Below are positions 1-8,800 of a DNA stretch of 64,000 nucleotides, in pieces. The DNA is from an uncultured Clostridia bacterium (GTDB lineage: Bacteria; Bacillota; Clostridia; Christensenellales; DTU072), in the NCBI GenBank assembly GCA_946621465.1, contig CAMOOO010000001.1, positions 572,386 to 636,385 on the forward strand. Reading direction: 5' to 3'. A model generated the notes under the pieces. It was not told the origin of the DNA, made no database searches, and was given only the letters and a program-made list of their open reading frames with translations. Made by a program: the position numbers and the translations under genes. Each line of letters begins with the position of its first letter. Within the stretch, counting starts at the first letter, position 1.

Positions 1-1518
1 GTTCGTTGCGCCCGAAAAGGCTTTTTCGCCGATAGTCTTTACGCCGGAAGGCAAGGTAAGCGCGGTCAGTTTGGCGCAGTTATAGAAAGTGTATCTTTCG
101 ATTTCCACTAGCAGGCTATTTTCGATGCCGGAGATGGAAGTCAGTTCTTCACACTCATAAAAGGCGTAGCTACCAAGTTTGGTTGTTTTTTCATTGAGCC
201 TATAAGAAGTAAGATTGACGCAACCGCGAAAGACGCTGTTCCCGTAGACGGTAACGTAGTTCCCATAAGAGAAATTGACGTCGATAAGCGATGCACAGCC
301 GTAAAAAGCCGACTCCTCTATCGTCGTAAGCGTCGGCGGCAGGTCGATTGAAACAATGGCGCTGTTTTTAAATGCGGAAGCTCCGATAGAAGTGACGCGG
401 ACGGTCTGACCGTTTGCTAAGACGTACTCGGGCGGTATGTAGACGTTTGTTTCCGAACCTGAATAGCTCTTTACTACGCCGTTTTCTATCGAGACGCCTT
501 CGCTCGGTTTAAGTCCGATCCACTTTGCGTATAGCGTGGTGTTATTGGTAAAAACATGGGGGAAGGAAAGTTCGTTTTGATATCTATCGTCGGTGTACCA
601 GCCGAAGAACTTATAGTTGGTGAGGGTGGTAACGGGCGGAACGATTTCCGAAACCGTTTCGCCGATTTCAAAGGAGACGGTGGCATTACGCTCGGTCTGT
701 TCATCAACCAGTTGTACGCTCACGTACGGATAGGCTACGACGGAAAAGCTACCGGTAATGTTGGAAAAGTCGGGGGTGGACAGAACGTCGCCCGTCGGAG
801 TGGAATCAATACGCATCCATTTGACGGAATGTCCGGCTTCTTCCGGCGGATCCGGTATCTTCGACGTTAATGCGCCGTCCTCTGCGTAAAGTGTAGCATA
901 GTACTGCCTTGCGCGGGTGTAATAACTCTTCCCGGCGACGAACTCGGTGTCTTCCGTCAGCACAAAGTCAGATTGTAATTCGTAATACTTATTGGCCTCT
1001 ACCGGTTGACCGGCTCTGACAGACGCTAAGGAGTAGTCATAGGCGTTTTTGTAAAAAACAACGGTGACTGCGATCTTTTCATAGACGGCGTCCACGATGG
1101 TATCGGTAGTCAAAAAAGCAAAGGCGTCCTGAGAAATGTTCCAATTGCCGGTATATCCTTCCTTTTCCGGAACGTCGGGGATGTCGGCGATTATTTTGCC
1201 GTAGTCGAGAACTTTTGTTTCGACGACCACGCCGTCGACGCGGAAGGTGACCGAATAGGTGCTTTTCGTATAGATGGCATCGACACGGGTATCGGAATTG
1301 ATTTTATTTAATTCCTCGTTTGACCAAACACCCTTGTACCCTTCTTTTTCAGGGACGGGAGGGAACTCGTCGATATATCCGCCCTTCTCTACGCGGATCT
1401 GTCGATACAAAGCGCCGTCGGCGTAAAACGAGACCGTGACCATTTCCGTAGTGCATGCCGCGGCCATGACGATAAGCAAAAGGATACATAAAAGAAAAAG
1501 TAATTTTTTAGTCTTCAT
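1..1518 (-). CDS. InlB-repeat / leucine-rich-repeat lipoprotein (partial, C-terminus outside window)
   Basis: The reading frame is open from ATG at 1518 to base 1, giving 506 visible codons with no stop. The N-terminus has a short basic start, a hydrophobic core and a lipobox (VMAAAC), so it should be a lipidated surface protein. Tandem InlB-type (Listeria-Bacteroides) repeats follow; they are recognisable by GY..W....N and by units ending TLYAKW, for example near 480-600. The last visible codons switch to BspA-type leucine-rich repeats (LTLPSGVKTIGEKAFSG). The architecture matches the lipoproteins at 12387-14117 and 62671-64000. Family knowledge suggests adhesion or ligand binding, but no specific ligand can be inferred. 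The start has no clear Shine-Dalgarno sequence and lies only about 8 nt after the predicted transcription start. Confidence 0.85.
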   Translation of the reverse strand, partial: MKTKKLLFLLCILLLIVMAAACTTEMVTVSFYADGALYRQIRVEKGGYIDEFPPVPEKEGYKGVWSNEELNKINSDTRVDAIYTKSTYSVTFRVDGVVVETKVLDYGKIIADIPDVPEKEGYTGNWNISQDAFAFLTTDTIVDAVYEKIAVTVVFYKNAYDYSLASVRAGQPVEANKYYELQSDFVLTEDTEFVAGKSYYTRARQYYATLYAEDGALTSKIPDPPEEAGHSVKWMRIDSTPTGDVLSTPDFSNITGSFSVVAYPYVSVQLVDEQTERNATVSFEIGETVSEIVPPVTTLTNYKFFGWYTDDRYQNELSFPHVFTNNTTLYAKWIGLKPSEGVSIENGVVKSYSGSETNVYIPPEYVLANGQTVRVTSIGASAFKNSAIVSIDLPPTLTTIEESAFYGCASLIDVNFSYGNYVTVYGNSVFRGCVNLTSYRLNEKTTKLGSYAFYECEELTSISGIENSLLVEIERYTFYNCAKLTALTLPSGVKTIGEKAFSGATN

Positions 1519-1532
1519 AATTATCTACAATA

Positions 1533-1561
1533 ATTATATAATATTTAATAATAAAAATCAA
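1533..1561 (-). promoter_or_regulatory. Promoter of the left-edge lipoprotein gene
   Basis: On the minus strand, TTGATT (1561-1556) and TATAAT (1538-1533) are separated by exactly 17 bp. The predicted transcript would start near 1526, about 8 nt before the ATG at 1518, leaving no room for a normal ribosome binding site. Confidence 0.6.
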
Positions 1562-1701
1562 CTGCCAATTATCAATTGATTATTTTTAACAATCATTTAA
1601 TGTTTTCACTGACGAAACGACAATCTTTTCGCTAAATTCTTCTTCCTTTCCCGTAAAAACCGCTATTATGCAATTTAAATATAAAATATAATGAATATTT
1701 C

Positions 1702-1730
1702 TTGACATTCACCCGATGTGAATGTATAAT
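1702..1730 (+). promoter_or_regulatory. Consensus sigma-A promoter for candidate sRNA 1
   Basis: TTGACA (1702-1707), a 17-bp spacer and TATAAT (1725-1730) give a full consensus match in a region with no downstream protein gene for about 310 bp. Transcription would start near 1737. Confidence 0.75.
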
Positions 1731-1736
1731 TAGGGT

Positions 1737-1856
1737 GTAATCGAACGGCGAGACGTTCGCGTAAATCATTCGGTTGCATAATATATACACCATTCGATTC
1801 ATTCGTTCCCTCTTACAGCAAGGCGTCGTTTTTAACGGCGCTTTGCTGTTTCATAA
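1737..1856 (+). ncRNA. Candidate small RNA 1 with C-rich single-stranded block
   Basis: This would be a transcript of about 115 nt from the consensus promoter just upstream. It starts with a hairpin (CGAACG 1742-1747, loop, CGTTCG 1754-1759). A mostly unstructured segment then contains a 23-nt block (1792-1814) that ends in TTCCCTCTT and resembles an anti-Shine-Dalgarno sequence. A 14-bp GC-rich stem follows (about 1815-1850), with only a weak U tract after it. The 23-nt block is repeated exactly at 1951-1973. The layout (5' hairpin, C-rich loop, terminator) resembles C-rich riboregulators of Gram-positive bacteria such as RsaE, but no homology to a named RNA is claimed. Confidence 0.55.
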
Positions 1857-1898
1857 ATCATTGCTGTTATGCTTAAATAAAACTTAATTTTGGTTAAT

Positions 1899-1930
1899 TT
1901 CAACATTTCTTCCTCGATTTGTGGTATAGT
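1899..1930 (+). promoter_or_regulatory. Possible promoter for candidate sRNA 2
   Basis: TATAGT (1925-1930) is a good -10 box. A weak -35-like TTCAAC begins at 1899, with a longer than usual spacer. The position matches that of the promoter of the first sRNA candidate relative to the shared block. Confidence 0.4.
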
Positions 1931-1936
1931 TGAATT

Positions 1937-2014
1937 GTAAATAAGATTCTATTCGATTCATTCGTTCCCTCTTTTGACAAGGCGCCGACCAATGCGGCGC
2001 CTTGTTGCTTCTTA
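1937..2014 (+). ncRNA. Candidate small RNA 2, sister of sRNA 1
   Basis: The predicted transcript of about 77 nt carries the same 23-nt block (1951-1973) as sRNA 1. It is followed at once by a strong stem (CAAGGCGCCG 1978-1987 with CGGCGCCTTG 1995-2004) and a U-rich tail to about 2013. The stem sequence differs from that of sRNA 1 while the C-rich block is identical, which suggests selection on the block. It lacks the 5' hairpin of sRNA 1. A further TTCCCTCT occurs at 2021-2028, just before spmA. Confidence 0.5.
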
Positions 2015-2044
2015 AAATGCTTCCCTCTGCATAGTATTATTTAT

Positions 2045-2572
2045 GTGAACGCCGTATTTACCATCATTGTTATTACGGGGCTGATAATGATCCTTATTTC
2101 TTCCCCTCAAAAAGCACTGCCGTCTCTAATCGCAGGCAGTTCTTCCGGGTTGTCGTTCGCCCTAAAACTCTTCCCGATCTATGCCGTTTGGCTGGCAATT
2201 CTTAATATCTGGAACAGGCTTCATTTTGATGAGTTTTTGGCGAAAAAATCAAAAAACATACTGAAAAAAATCTTTCCCGGGGAAAGTAACGGTTGCTATA
2301 ACAATCTTGCAGTCAATCTGTCCGCCAACGTACTCGGGATGGGGAGCGCCGGAACTCCCGCCGGAATGAATGCGATTTCCGAAATGAAACAAAGAAAGAA
2401 CAAAGCGATGCTACTTGTTATCAATTCCACTTCCATCCAGCTTATTCCCACCACCGTCGTTGCGCTCCGCAGCACGATGGGCGCTGCTACGGATATCATA
2501 CTCCCCACCCTATTATCCACCCTCGTTACCACCGTAATTGGGTGCGTTCTCGTAAAAATCTTCGTCAAATGA
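2045..2572 (+). CDS. spmA: Spore maturation protein A (SpmA)
   Basis: This is a 175-aa polytopic membrane protein of the nucleoside-recognition/Gate family. The motif NLSANVLGMGSAGTPAG at about residues 90-106 is characteristic of SpmA. SpmA acts with SpmB in late spore-core dehydration in Bacillus and Clostridium, though the transported molecule is not established. The chosen start is GTG at 2045; the ATG at 2043 runs straight into a stop, and no in-frame ATG or SD sequence lies upstream. The N-terminus is therefore uncertain and translation may depend on a short or absent leader. The gene overlaps spmB by an ATGA junction. Confidence 0.88.
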   Translation: MNAVFTIIVITGLIMILISSPQKALPSLIAGSSSGLSFALKLFPIYAVWLAILNIWNRLHFDEFLAKKSKNILKKIFPGESNGCYNNLAVNLSANVLGMGSAGTPAGMNAISEMKQRKNKAMLLVINSTSIQLIPTTVVALRSTMGAATDIILPTLLSTLVTTVIGCVLVKIFVK

Positions 2573-3072
2573 TCTATTTTATACCCGGCCTTCTTTTATT
2601 GACCGTAATCGCTGCTGCTGTTAAAAAGATATCCGTATACGACAGTTTTATCGTCGGAGCAAAGGAAGCAGTAAAGCTGACTTTTTCCGTTCTGCCCTAC
2701 CTTATGAGTATTTTCGTCATGGTAGAGCTTTTTTCGGCAAGTGGACTGAGTGAAAAAATTTGCGGCGCACTGGAAAAACCGTTCTCCGCTTTGGGTATTC
2801 CTAAAGAAGTCATTGAACTGGTGCTTTTGCGGCCGCTGTCCGGCAGCGGAAGTCTCATTTTGACGGAAAACATTCTTAAAACATACGGCGTGGACAGTTA
2901 CGTTGCACGGTGCGGAGCGGTGATTTCCGGATGCTCCGATACCGTTTTTTATATCGTCGCCGTTTATCTATCCAAAATAAAGGATAAAAAAAGTTACGGC
3001 GCCGTTCCGATTGCACTCTTTGCCAATCTTTGCGGCGCGATCTTTGCCTGTCTTATTTGTCGATTTTTATAG
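2569..3072 (+). CDS. spmB: Spore maturation protein B (SpmB)
   Basis: This is a 167-aa membrane protein with the typical SpmB features: a hydrophobic N-terminus, a central VLLRPLSGSGSL motif and SGCSDTVFYI in the C-terminal half. The start is the ATG at 2569, which overlaps the spmA stop as ATGA. An in-frame GTG at 2542 would also open the frame but lies deep inside spmA. SpmA and SpmB are expected to form one membrane complex in the developing spore. The 3' end overlaps the convergent rsmI gene by 6 bp, with no terminator between them. Confidence 0.9.
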   Translation: MIYFIPGLLLLTVIAAAVKKISVYDSFIVGAKEAVKLTFSVLPYLMSIFVMVELFSASGLSEKICGALEKPFSALGIPKEVIELVLLRPLSGSGSLILTENILKTYGVDSYVARCGAVISGCSDTVFYIVAVYLSKIKDKKSYGAVPIALFANLCGAIFACLICRFL

Positions 3073-3876
3073 AGAAAGGGATAGTTTATAAACCCTGTTT
3101 TTGGGAACGCCCATTCTTTCCGAAATGGTTTTTACTGCCGTTTTTTTGTCGGAACCGGAAGAAATCTCCTCTTTTAAGGCAGATAAAATATCTTCGTCGC
3201 CGGAAATTTCCTTTTCCTTACTCTCCGGGAATACGACAAGAACGAACTCCCCTTTTGCTTCAAATTCGATATCTTTCCCCAGCGTTCCTTCGGTTACGCC
3301 CTCAAATACTTTTGTCAATTCTTTGACAGCATAGTACTTTCTCTCCCCGAGTGACTCGTGGAGCCTTATTATGGTTTTTTCAATGTCGTGCGGAGCGACG
3401 TAAAAGACAAGCGGCAACGGCGAATGGACGAAATTTTTTATATACTCGTCGCATTCTTTTTTCTTTTCCGGAAGAAATCCGATAAAGGTAAAACCGGTTT
3501 CTATTCCGCATAAAGCTACGGCACTCGTCAGCGCGGTTGGACCGGGAATAACAGTTGCAAAAAAGCCGTTTTCTCGCGCTTTTTGGCAAATAACAGCACC
3601 GGGATCACTAATGCAAGGCATGCCTGCATCGCTGACTAACGCGACGTTTTTCCCCTCGTCCAAAAGGCGCAAAATATCTTGACTACCCTCTTTTTCCTTT
3701 TGTTTATAATAGCTGATAAGCGGTTTTTTTATCGATAAATAATTCAACAGACGTAAGGTGTGTCGGGTATCTTCGCAAGCGATTACGTCAACGTTTTTCA
3801 GCGTTTCCACCGCCCGAAACGTGATGTCGCCCAAATTGCCGATGGGTGTTCCTACAATATATAGCGTACCGCTCAT
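3067..3876 (-). CDS. rsmI: 16S rRNA (cytidine-1402-2'-O)-methyltransferase RsmI
   Basis: This 269-aa protein is of the expected length for the tetrapyrrole-methylase-fold family. Conserved stretches are GTPIGNLGDIT near the N-terminus, ACEDTR, the SDAGMPCISDPG loop and IPGPTAL. RsmI uses S-adenosylmethionine to methylate the ribose of C1402 in the ribosomal decoding centre. It overlaps the upstream trmN6-like gene by 4 nt (ATGA), so the two methyltransferases form a translationally coupled pair, an arrangement common in Firmicutes. Confidence 0.93.
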   Translation of the reverse strand: MSGTLYIVGTPIGNLGDITFRAVETLKNVDVIACEDTRHTLRLLNYLSIKKPLISYYKQKEKEGSQDILRLLDEGKNVALVSDAGMPCISDPGAVICQKARENGFFATVIPGPTALTSAVALCGIETGFTFIGFLPEKKKECDEYIKNFVHSPLPLVFYVAPHDIEKTIIRLHESLGERKYYAVKELTKVFEGVTEGTLGKDIEFEAKGEFVLVVFPESKEKEISGDEDILSALKEEISSGSDKKTAVKTISERMGVPKNRVYKLSLSL

Positions 3877-4610
3877 TTTCCGTAAATTCTCCTTGCTGTA
3901 TCCGTATACGTTCCGTCCTCGTTATAGACGATAACGGGCGGAGGTATAACAAGATGTGGTTTTCCGTTTTTCTTTCCCTCGACGACAAAAGAATCGACGT
4001 CTTTTGAGGCTTTCGGTTGAATAAGCGTCAGTTTTTTTGGTTCAATTTTATATTGGCGCATCAACGAAAGTGCGTCAGCCAAACGGGAGGCTTTGTTGAC
4101 CATAAAAAAGTTACCGCCGAAGCGCAAAAGTTCGGCAGAGACGCCGATCGTTTCTTCTAAAGTAAGGAAGGCTTCCGTTCTGCAAATTTCCTCTTCCGAA
4201 TACCCCTCTTTTTCCGTTTTCGGTGCGTAAGGGGGATTGACCAGTACGACGTCAAAAACGCCTTTTCCGAGGGATTTTGGGGCATTTTGAGCAGAAGAAC
4301 AGAGGATTTCGACACGGCCGTCGTACCCGTTATATCGTACGCTACGTTGCGCCATATCGGCGAGTCTGGGTTGCAATTCCACCCCGATTACTTTTTTCGG
4401 GTCGTACTTAGCCGAAACCAACAACGCAACGACGCCGCTACCGGTACAAAGGTCGCAGACGTTGTCCCCTTTTTTTACACGGCAGAGGTTGGCCAGAAGT
4501 ACGCTGTCCGACGTAAAGCAATAGCCGTCGGGGTCCTGAATGATACGTAGACCCTTGTATTCCAGGTCGTCCAGTCGTTCCGATGCAAGTATAAGCCCGG
4601 TTTCCGTCAT
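3873..4610 (-). CDS. tRNA1(Val) (adenine-37-N6)-methyltransferase-like protein
   Basis: This is a 245-aa class I methyltransferase. The SAM-binding motif I is DLCTGSGVVALL at about residues 53-64, and the N6-adenine/N5-glutamine methyltransferase signature NPPY is near residue 125. The N-terminal GLRIIQDPDGYCFTSDSVLLA is typical of the YfiC/TrmN6 group, which methylates A37 of tRNA1(Val); the exact target here is inferred. An AAGGA sequence precedes the ATG at 4610. It is the first gene of the pair with rsmI and has its own strong promoter. Confidence 0.85.
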   Translation of the reverse strand: MTETGLILASERLDDLEYKGLRIIQDPDGYCFTSDSVLLANLCRVKKGDNVCDLCTGSGVVALLVSAKYDPKKVIGVELQPRLADMAQRSVRYNGYDGRVEILCSSAQNAPKSLGKGVFDVVLVNPPYAPKTEKEGYSEEEICRTEAFLTLEETIGVSAELLRFGGNFFMVNKASRLADALSLMRQYKIEPKKLTLIQPKASKDVDSFVVEGKKNGKPHLVIPPPVIVYNEDGTYTDTARRIYGK

Positions 4611-4638
4611 AATATTCCTTATTTATTGTCTTATTAGC

Positions 4639-4687
4639 GAATGCGTCCGCCTTTGGCTGGATGAAAACTCCTTATATAGGCGCATTC
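4639..4687 (-). promoter_or_regulatory. 5'-leader hairpin of the trmN6/rsmI transcript
   Basis: GAATGCG and CGCATTC (4639-4645 and 4681-4687) can pair at the very 5' end of the predicted mRNA, which starts near 4689. The loop contains an AAGGAG sequence with no ATG start closely behind it. No known riboswitch was recognised. Confidence 0.35.
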
Positions 4688-4695
4688 TCTTATTC

Positions 4696-4724
4696 ATTAT
4701 ATAGTAATTATGAAGCGGTGTCAA
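4696..4724 (-). promoter_or_regulatory. Consensus promoter for trmN6-like gene and rsmI
   Basis: The minus strand carries TTGACA (4724-4719), a 17-bp spacer and TATAAT (4701-4696), a perfect sigma-A consensus. The leader to the ATG at 4610 is about 78 nt. Confidence 0.75.
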
Positions 4725-4806
4725 AACCAGATAAAAAAATTTTGTTTCCCAGGATACAAAATCGGATTTATAGGCGAAAAAAACATAAAATAATCCTTTA
4801 AAACGA

Positions 4807-4835
4807 TAGACCAAATTATAATTAAGTTGTATAAT
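4807..4835 (+). promoter_or_regulatory. Promoter of fba
   Basis: TAGACC (4807-4812), a 17-bp spacer and TATAAT (4830-4835) precede a GGAGG ribosome binding site (4857-4861) and the ATG at 4868. Confidence 0.6.
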
Positions 4836-4867
4836 ATGGATAATAAAAAATACTTTGGAGGATTTTT

Positions 4868-5803
4868 ATGCCATTAGTAACATCTACCGAAATGTTTAAA
4901 AAAGCATATGAAGGCGGTTATGCCATCGGTGCTTTTAACGTAAACAACATGGAGATTATTCAAGGAATCGTCGAAGCCGGAAAATTGGAACAGGCTCCGC
5001 TCATTCTGCAAGTATCCAGCGGTGCGAGAAAATATGCCAACCCCATTTATTTAACCAAAATGGTGGAAGCGGCTGTTGAGGAAAGCGGACTTCCCATCTG
5101 CCTTCACTTGGATCACGGCGACACTTTCGAGCTTTGCAAAGACTGTGTTGACAAAGGGTTCACTTCCGTCATGATCGACGCATCCAAACACAGTTTTGAA
5201 GAAAACATTAAAATCACGAGAAACGTTGTCGAATACGCTCATGATCACGGCGTAGTCGTCGAAGCCGAACTCGGACGTCTGGCCGGTGTGGAAGATGCCG
5301 TTAACGTCAGCGAAAAAGATTCCAGCTACACCGATCCCGATCAGGTACAAGAATTCGTTACCAGAACGGGTGTAGATAGCTTGGCAATCGCTATCGGAAC
5401 CAGCCACGGCGCATATAAATTCAAAGGAGAACCGAAACTGCGTTTCGACATTCTGGAAGAAGTCGGAAAGCGTCTCCCCGGATTCCCCATCGTTCTGCAC
5501 GGCGCAAGCTCCGTTCCCCAGTATCTGACCGAACAGATCAACGAATACGGCGGCGATATGCCCGGAGCAAGAGGCGTACCGGAAGAAATGCTCCGTCAGG
5601 CTGCCACCATGGCTGTTTGCAAGATCAACATTGACTCCGATATCCGTATGGCGGTTACTGCGACAATTCGTAAATATTTCAAAGAAAACCCGTCGCACTT
5701 CGATCCCCGTCAATATCTCGGACCTGCCAGACAGGCTGTTACCGAAATCGTACGTCACAAACTCGTTAACGTACTCGGTTGCAACGGAAAGGCATTTAAC
5801 TAA
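4868..5803 (+). CDS. fba: Class II fructose-bisphosphate aldolase
   Basis: This 311-aa zinc-dependent aldolase interconverts fructose 1,6-bisphosphate with dihydroxyacetone phosphate and glyceraldehyde 3-phosphate in glycolysis and gluconeogenesis. Visible signatures are the N-terminal AIGAFNVNNME, the metal-binding HLDHGDTFE at about residues 78-86, EAELGRLAG, AIAIGTSHGAYK and VLHGASSVP. All are typical of the bacterial class II family, and the length is normal. It is a single-gene unit with its own promoter, a strong GGAGG site and a terminator immediately downstream. Confidence 0.96.
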   Translation: MPLVTSTEMFKKAYEGGYAIGAFNVNNMEIIQGIVEAGKLEQAPLILQVSSGARKYANPIYLTKMVEAAVEESGLPICLHLDHGDTFELCKDCVDKGFTSVMIDASKHSFEENIKITRNVVEYAHDHGVVVEAELGRLAGVEDAVNVSEKDSSYTDPDQVQEFVTRTGVDSLAIAIGTSHGAYKFKGEPKLRFDILEEVGKRLPGFPIVLHGASSVPQYLTEQINEYGGDMPGARGVPEEMLRQAATMAVCKINIDSDIRMAVTATIRKYFKENPSHFDPRQYLGPARQAVTEIVRHKLVNVLGCNGKAFN

Positions 5804-5824
5804 TCAGGATCCAACAAAAAATAC

Positions 5825-5858
5825 GCTCCGAACTCGTAATGAGTTCGGAGCTTTTTTT
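5825..5858 (+). terminator. Bidirectional intrinsic terminator after fba
   Basis: A perfect 11-bp stem (GCTCCGAACTC / GAGTTCGGAGC) with a 5-nt loop is followed by seven T. On the minus strand the same stem is followed by a T-run within 3 nt, so it can also stop the convergent lipoprotein transcript ending at 5884. Confidence 0.9.
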
Positions 5859-5883
5859 ATACGGTTTTTGGTACCCGGTAAAA

Positions 5884-8800
5884 TCAATCTCTGATGACGT
5901 TATCGTATTCCGACCAGTTATCCCCTGTCATGACGATATCGGCAGTATCGACGATGGTAAGCGAATTACTGCCCTTTCCGGAGAAGACCCTGTGTCCGAT
6001 GTCTATGCCGGCTACGGCATTATTAAAGGTGATCGTTTCCAAAAGCGGGCAGTTACTGAACGCTTCGTCGCCGATGTATTCCAATTTAACGGCGTTGAGG
6101 ATGAACGACTTAAATCCGAGTTGAACGTCGAAGGCATTGTCCGCGATAAAGACGATTTTGGTTTCAATAACCACACCGCTAAGGGTAATTGCCAAAATTC
6201 TGTTATCTTCCATCGTCAAACGGAATAGGATCCTGTCGCCCGATTCATCGTCGGAGCTGATGGCGTAGTACATTCCGCCTTCCGTCTGCTGTCCCTGCTC
6301 ATTATAGGTAACGTAGCTGCCGTTATTGGTATCGTAGTAGACGTAGCCTCCGCCGGTAGGAACGTTGTATCCGACGATTGCTCCGACCGATTGAGAATCG
6401 CTTCTCCAATTCAACTTAACCAAGCCTTTTTGCGTCTTAAACCAAGCGGTATCGTCGAAGGCACTCTTTCCGATTGAACGCAAAACGCTATCTGCTTGCA
6501 CGGAGACACGGGCAAGGTCGGTCGCATGATAGAATGCGTATTCGTCAATGGACTTAATGGAGCTGTAAACGACGAATGCAGTCAACCCGGACAGACTGAA
6601 AGCATACGCGCCGATCTCCTCTATGACGGGCGTATTGCCGAAGCTGATTTCCGTTAAGTTGCTGCCACGGAAGGCATAATCACCTACTCTCACCGTTCCG
6701 GCAAGTACGGTGTAGCTGATATAGTTGGTATTTGCGACGGCATAAGTAAGGATGGTATTTGCCGCCGGGAAGGTATAAACGTAAGGATCGGTGCCGTTTC
6801 CGCGGATGTTACCGGTATAAGCATCCTTTTGATAGATGGCAATACCGATCTTATCACGTTCGTCAACGACAACGTAATTCAGTTCTGTTTCCGTCGTACG
6901 GGCTTTCGCACGAGAAACACTGACGATGGGACAGAGATTAAAGGCGCCTTCTTCAATAAAGTACAGATTTAGCGGTAGGTTGACTTCGGTAATGTACGTT
7001 TTGTACCTGTCAAGGGCAAGTTTTTTGATGCCGATGACGGGATAGACCTTTTGGACGTTTTTATTGTAGTAAACGGTGGTTGCGGAAAACTCTTTGGTCG
7101 CCGCCTCGTACATATAGGTTATCGTATTATAAACCAAATAATTGCTATATCTTGTCGCCCACTCTCCGGCAACCCATGCCGCAGTTGCTTCGGCGGTTGC
7201 CTCTTGATAAGAGGTAATGGTCGGAGGAATAAGCAGTTCTATTTTGTCGCCCTCTTGCGCAACGATTTCCGGAATCATTCCGTTGTCGTTGGTGGTGACG
7301 AAATAATATTGTTCGCTGCAGTTATAGTACCCTGCGTCCATGCTTTGTTTTTTATTGACAAAGTCAATGACGACGTAATACTGTTCGCCGCTGTCCATAT
7401 CGGTGACCAGCTCGTAAACAAGTCCTTCCGTTCCTCTGGAAATATCCATCCATCTTGCGTAGAGAGTGATATCTTTGTCTACGATAAAGGACATGTACAG
7501 TCCGGACGATGCGTAATAAGTTGCAGTGGGCTCGTAGACGTCTGTCGCCTGCTCATACGCCCTTTCGCCGACTTTAATATAATACTTTTTATAGTTGGTA
7601 CTCCAGCCTTTTAGTTGCGCAACGAGAACGGACGTGACGTCCTTGTATCTCCAGTAGTAGACAGCCTCCGGGTCGTAGACGGAGTGTTCGTCCAACGCAA
7701 CGTAGCTTCTCGTATCTTGTTGATATACGTAAAGCAACGAGAAAATGCTGTCCCAATGGGTGTAGTACAGGTGCGCAACGTCTGTTGCATAGTAGGCTCC
7801 TGCATCGTAGAGATAATAGGTAATCGCGTCGGAATAGACCGAAGTTGCTTGCTCAAAAGCATTCGTCAACGAGTTGAAGACCCAGTAATTATCATAGACG
7901 TCTTCCCAATCGGCTTGGTCTAAATAAGCATCTTGCGTCGCTTCGTAATATTCGTCGTCCTTTCTGTTCAAGAACGCTGCGCTGTAAAATTCGTCAACGT
8001 ACCAGTCGATAAATCTGTATTTCAGTTCGCCGGCACCCTCGTAGTCGTAGTCGTTTGCGGCATTAACGTCCGCCATGGAGTCAACGTACAAGTGCATCGG
8101 GTGGGTGGCGTAGTTGTTTCTGTTGTTTTTATACGTTTCGTACCCGTTCAAGAAAGCAAGATAATTGCTTAGTAATGATATCAAGCAGTTCTCGTATTCG
8201 TAATCGGTAGAATACAGATAGGTATAATAATTGGCGCTACTGTCAAAGGCATTGGTCGATACGCGAACGTAGACGCCGTTTTCGTAGGTGTAGAAATTGC
8301 TATGGAACAGATCCCATTGGTCGCTATCGTAGAGGAACTGCGCGGAATTCTTAGCTAGTTTAAACTTAGCCATACCGACAAGGTAATCCTGGATATCAAT
8401 GGTGAAAGAGGAAACGTCCACGTATTTTTTTGCCGAGATATCCGCTAAAAAGTCGATATAGCAGTCGATAAAAGCATTCCAATCGGCGATTTTTTCATCA
8501 CCGGAGTGCGTTGAAACCAGCGTATATTTCCCTAGGTAATACTCGTAGGTTGCCATCTCGAAATCATAATACTCGCCCTTTTGCACAGAAGAAAGAACGG
8601 CTTTGTAGAGGGCAATCTTGTCGCTGTAATAGCCTAGTATCTCCTCTATTGCGGAGATTGCGGCGGCTTTACTGATAGCTTCCGCCTCGCTCGCACCATA
8701 CTCGGAGAGATTGGCTTCGTAATTACCGAGTAATGACAGCAGGTAGTAATAGGGGGAACTTGCGTTCGATAAATCGTAGTATTCGTCGAAGTAGTCTATG

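Noticed and set aside
48..870. Short open frames on both strands within the left-edge lipoprotein gene (e.g. 486-707 and 556-870)
   Set aside because: The minus-strand frame is open across the whole stretch and gives clear InlB and LRR repeats; the others lack motifs and are shadows.
4623..4814. A 63-codon minus-strand frame upstream of the trmN6-like gene
   Set aside because: It spans the promoter and leader, has no SD sequence, and its internal ATG lies inside the -10 box.
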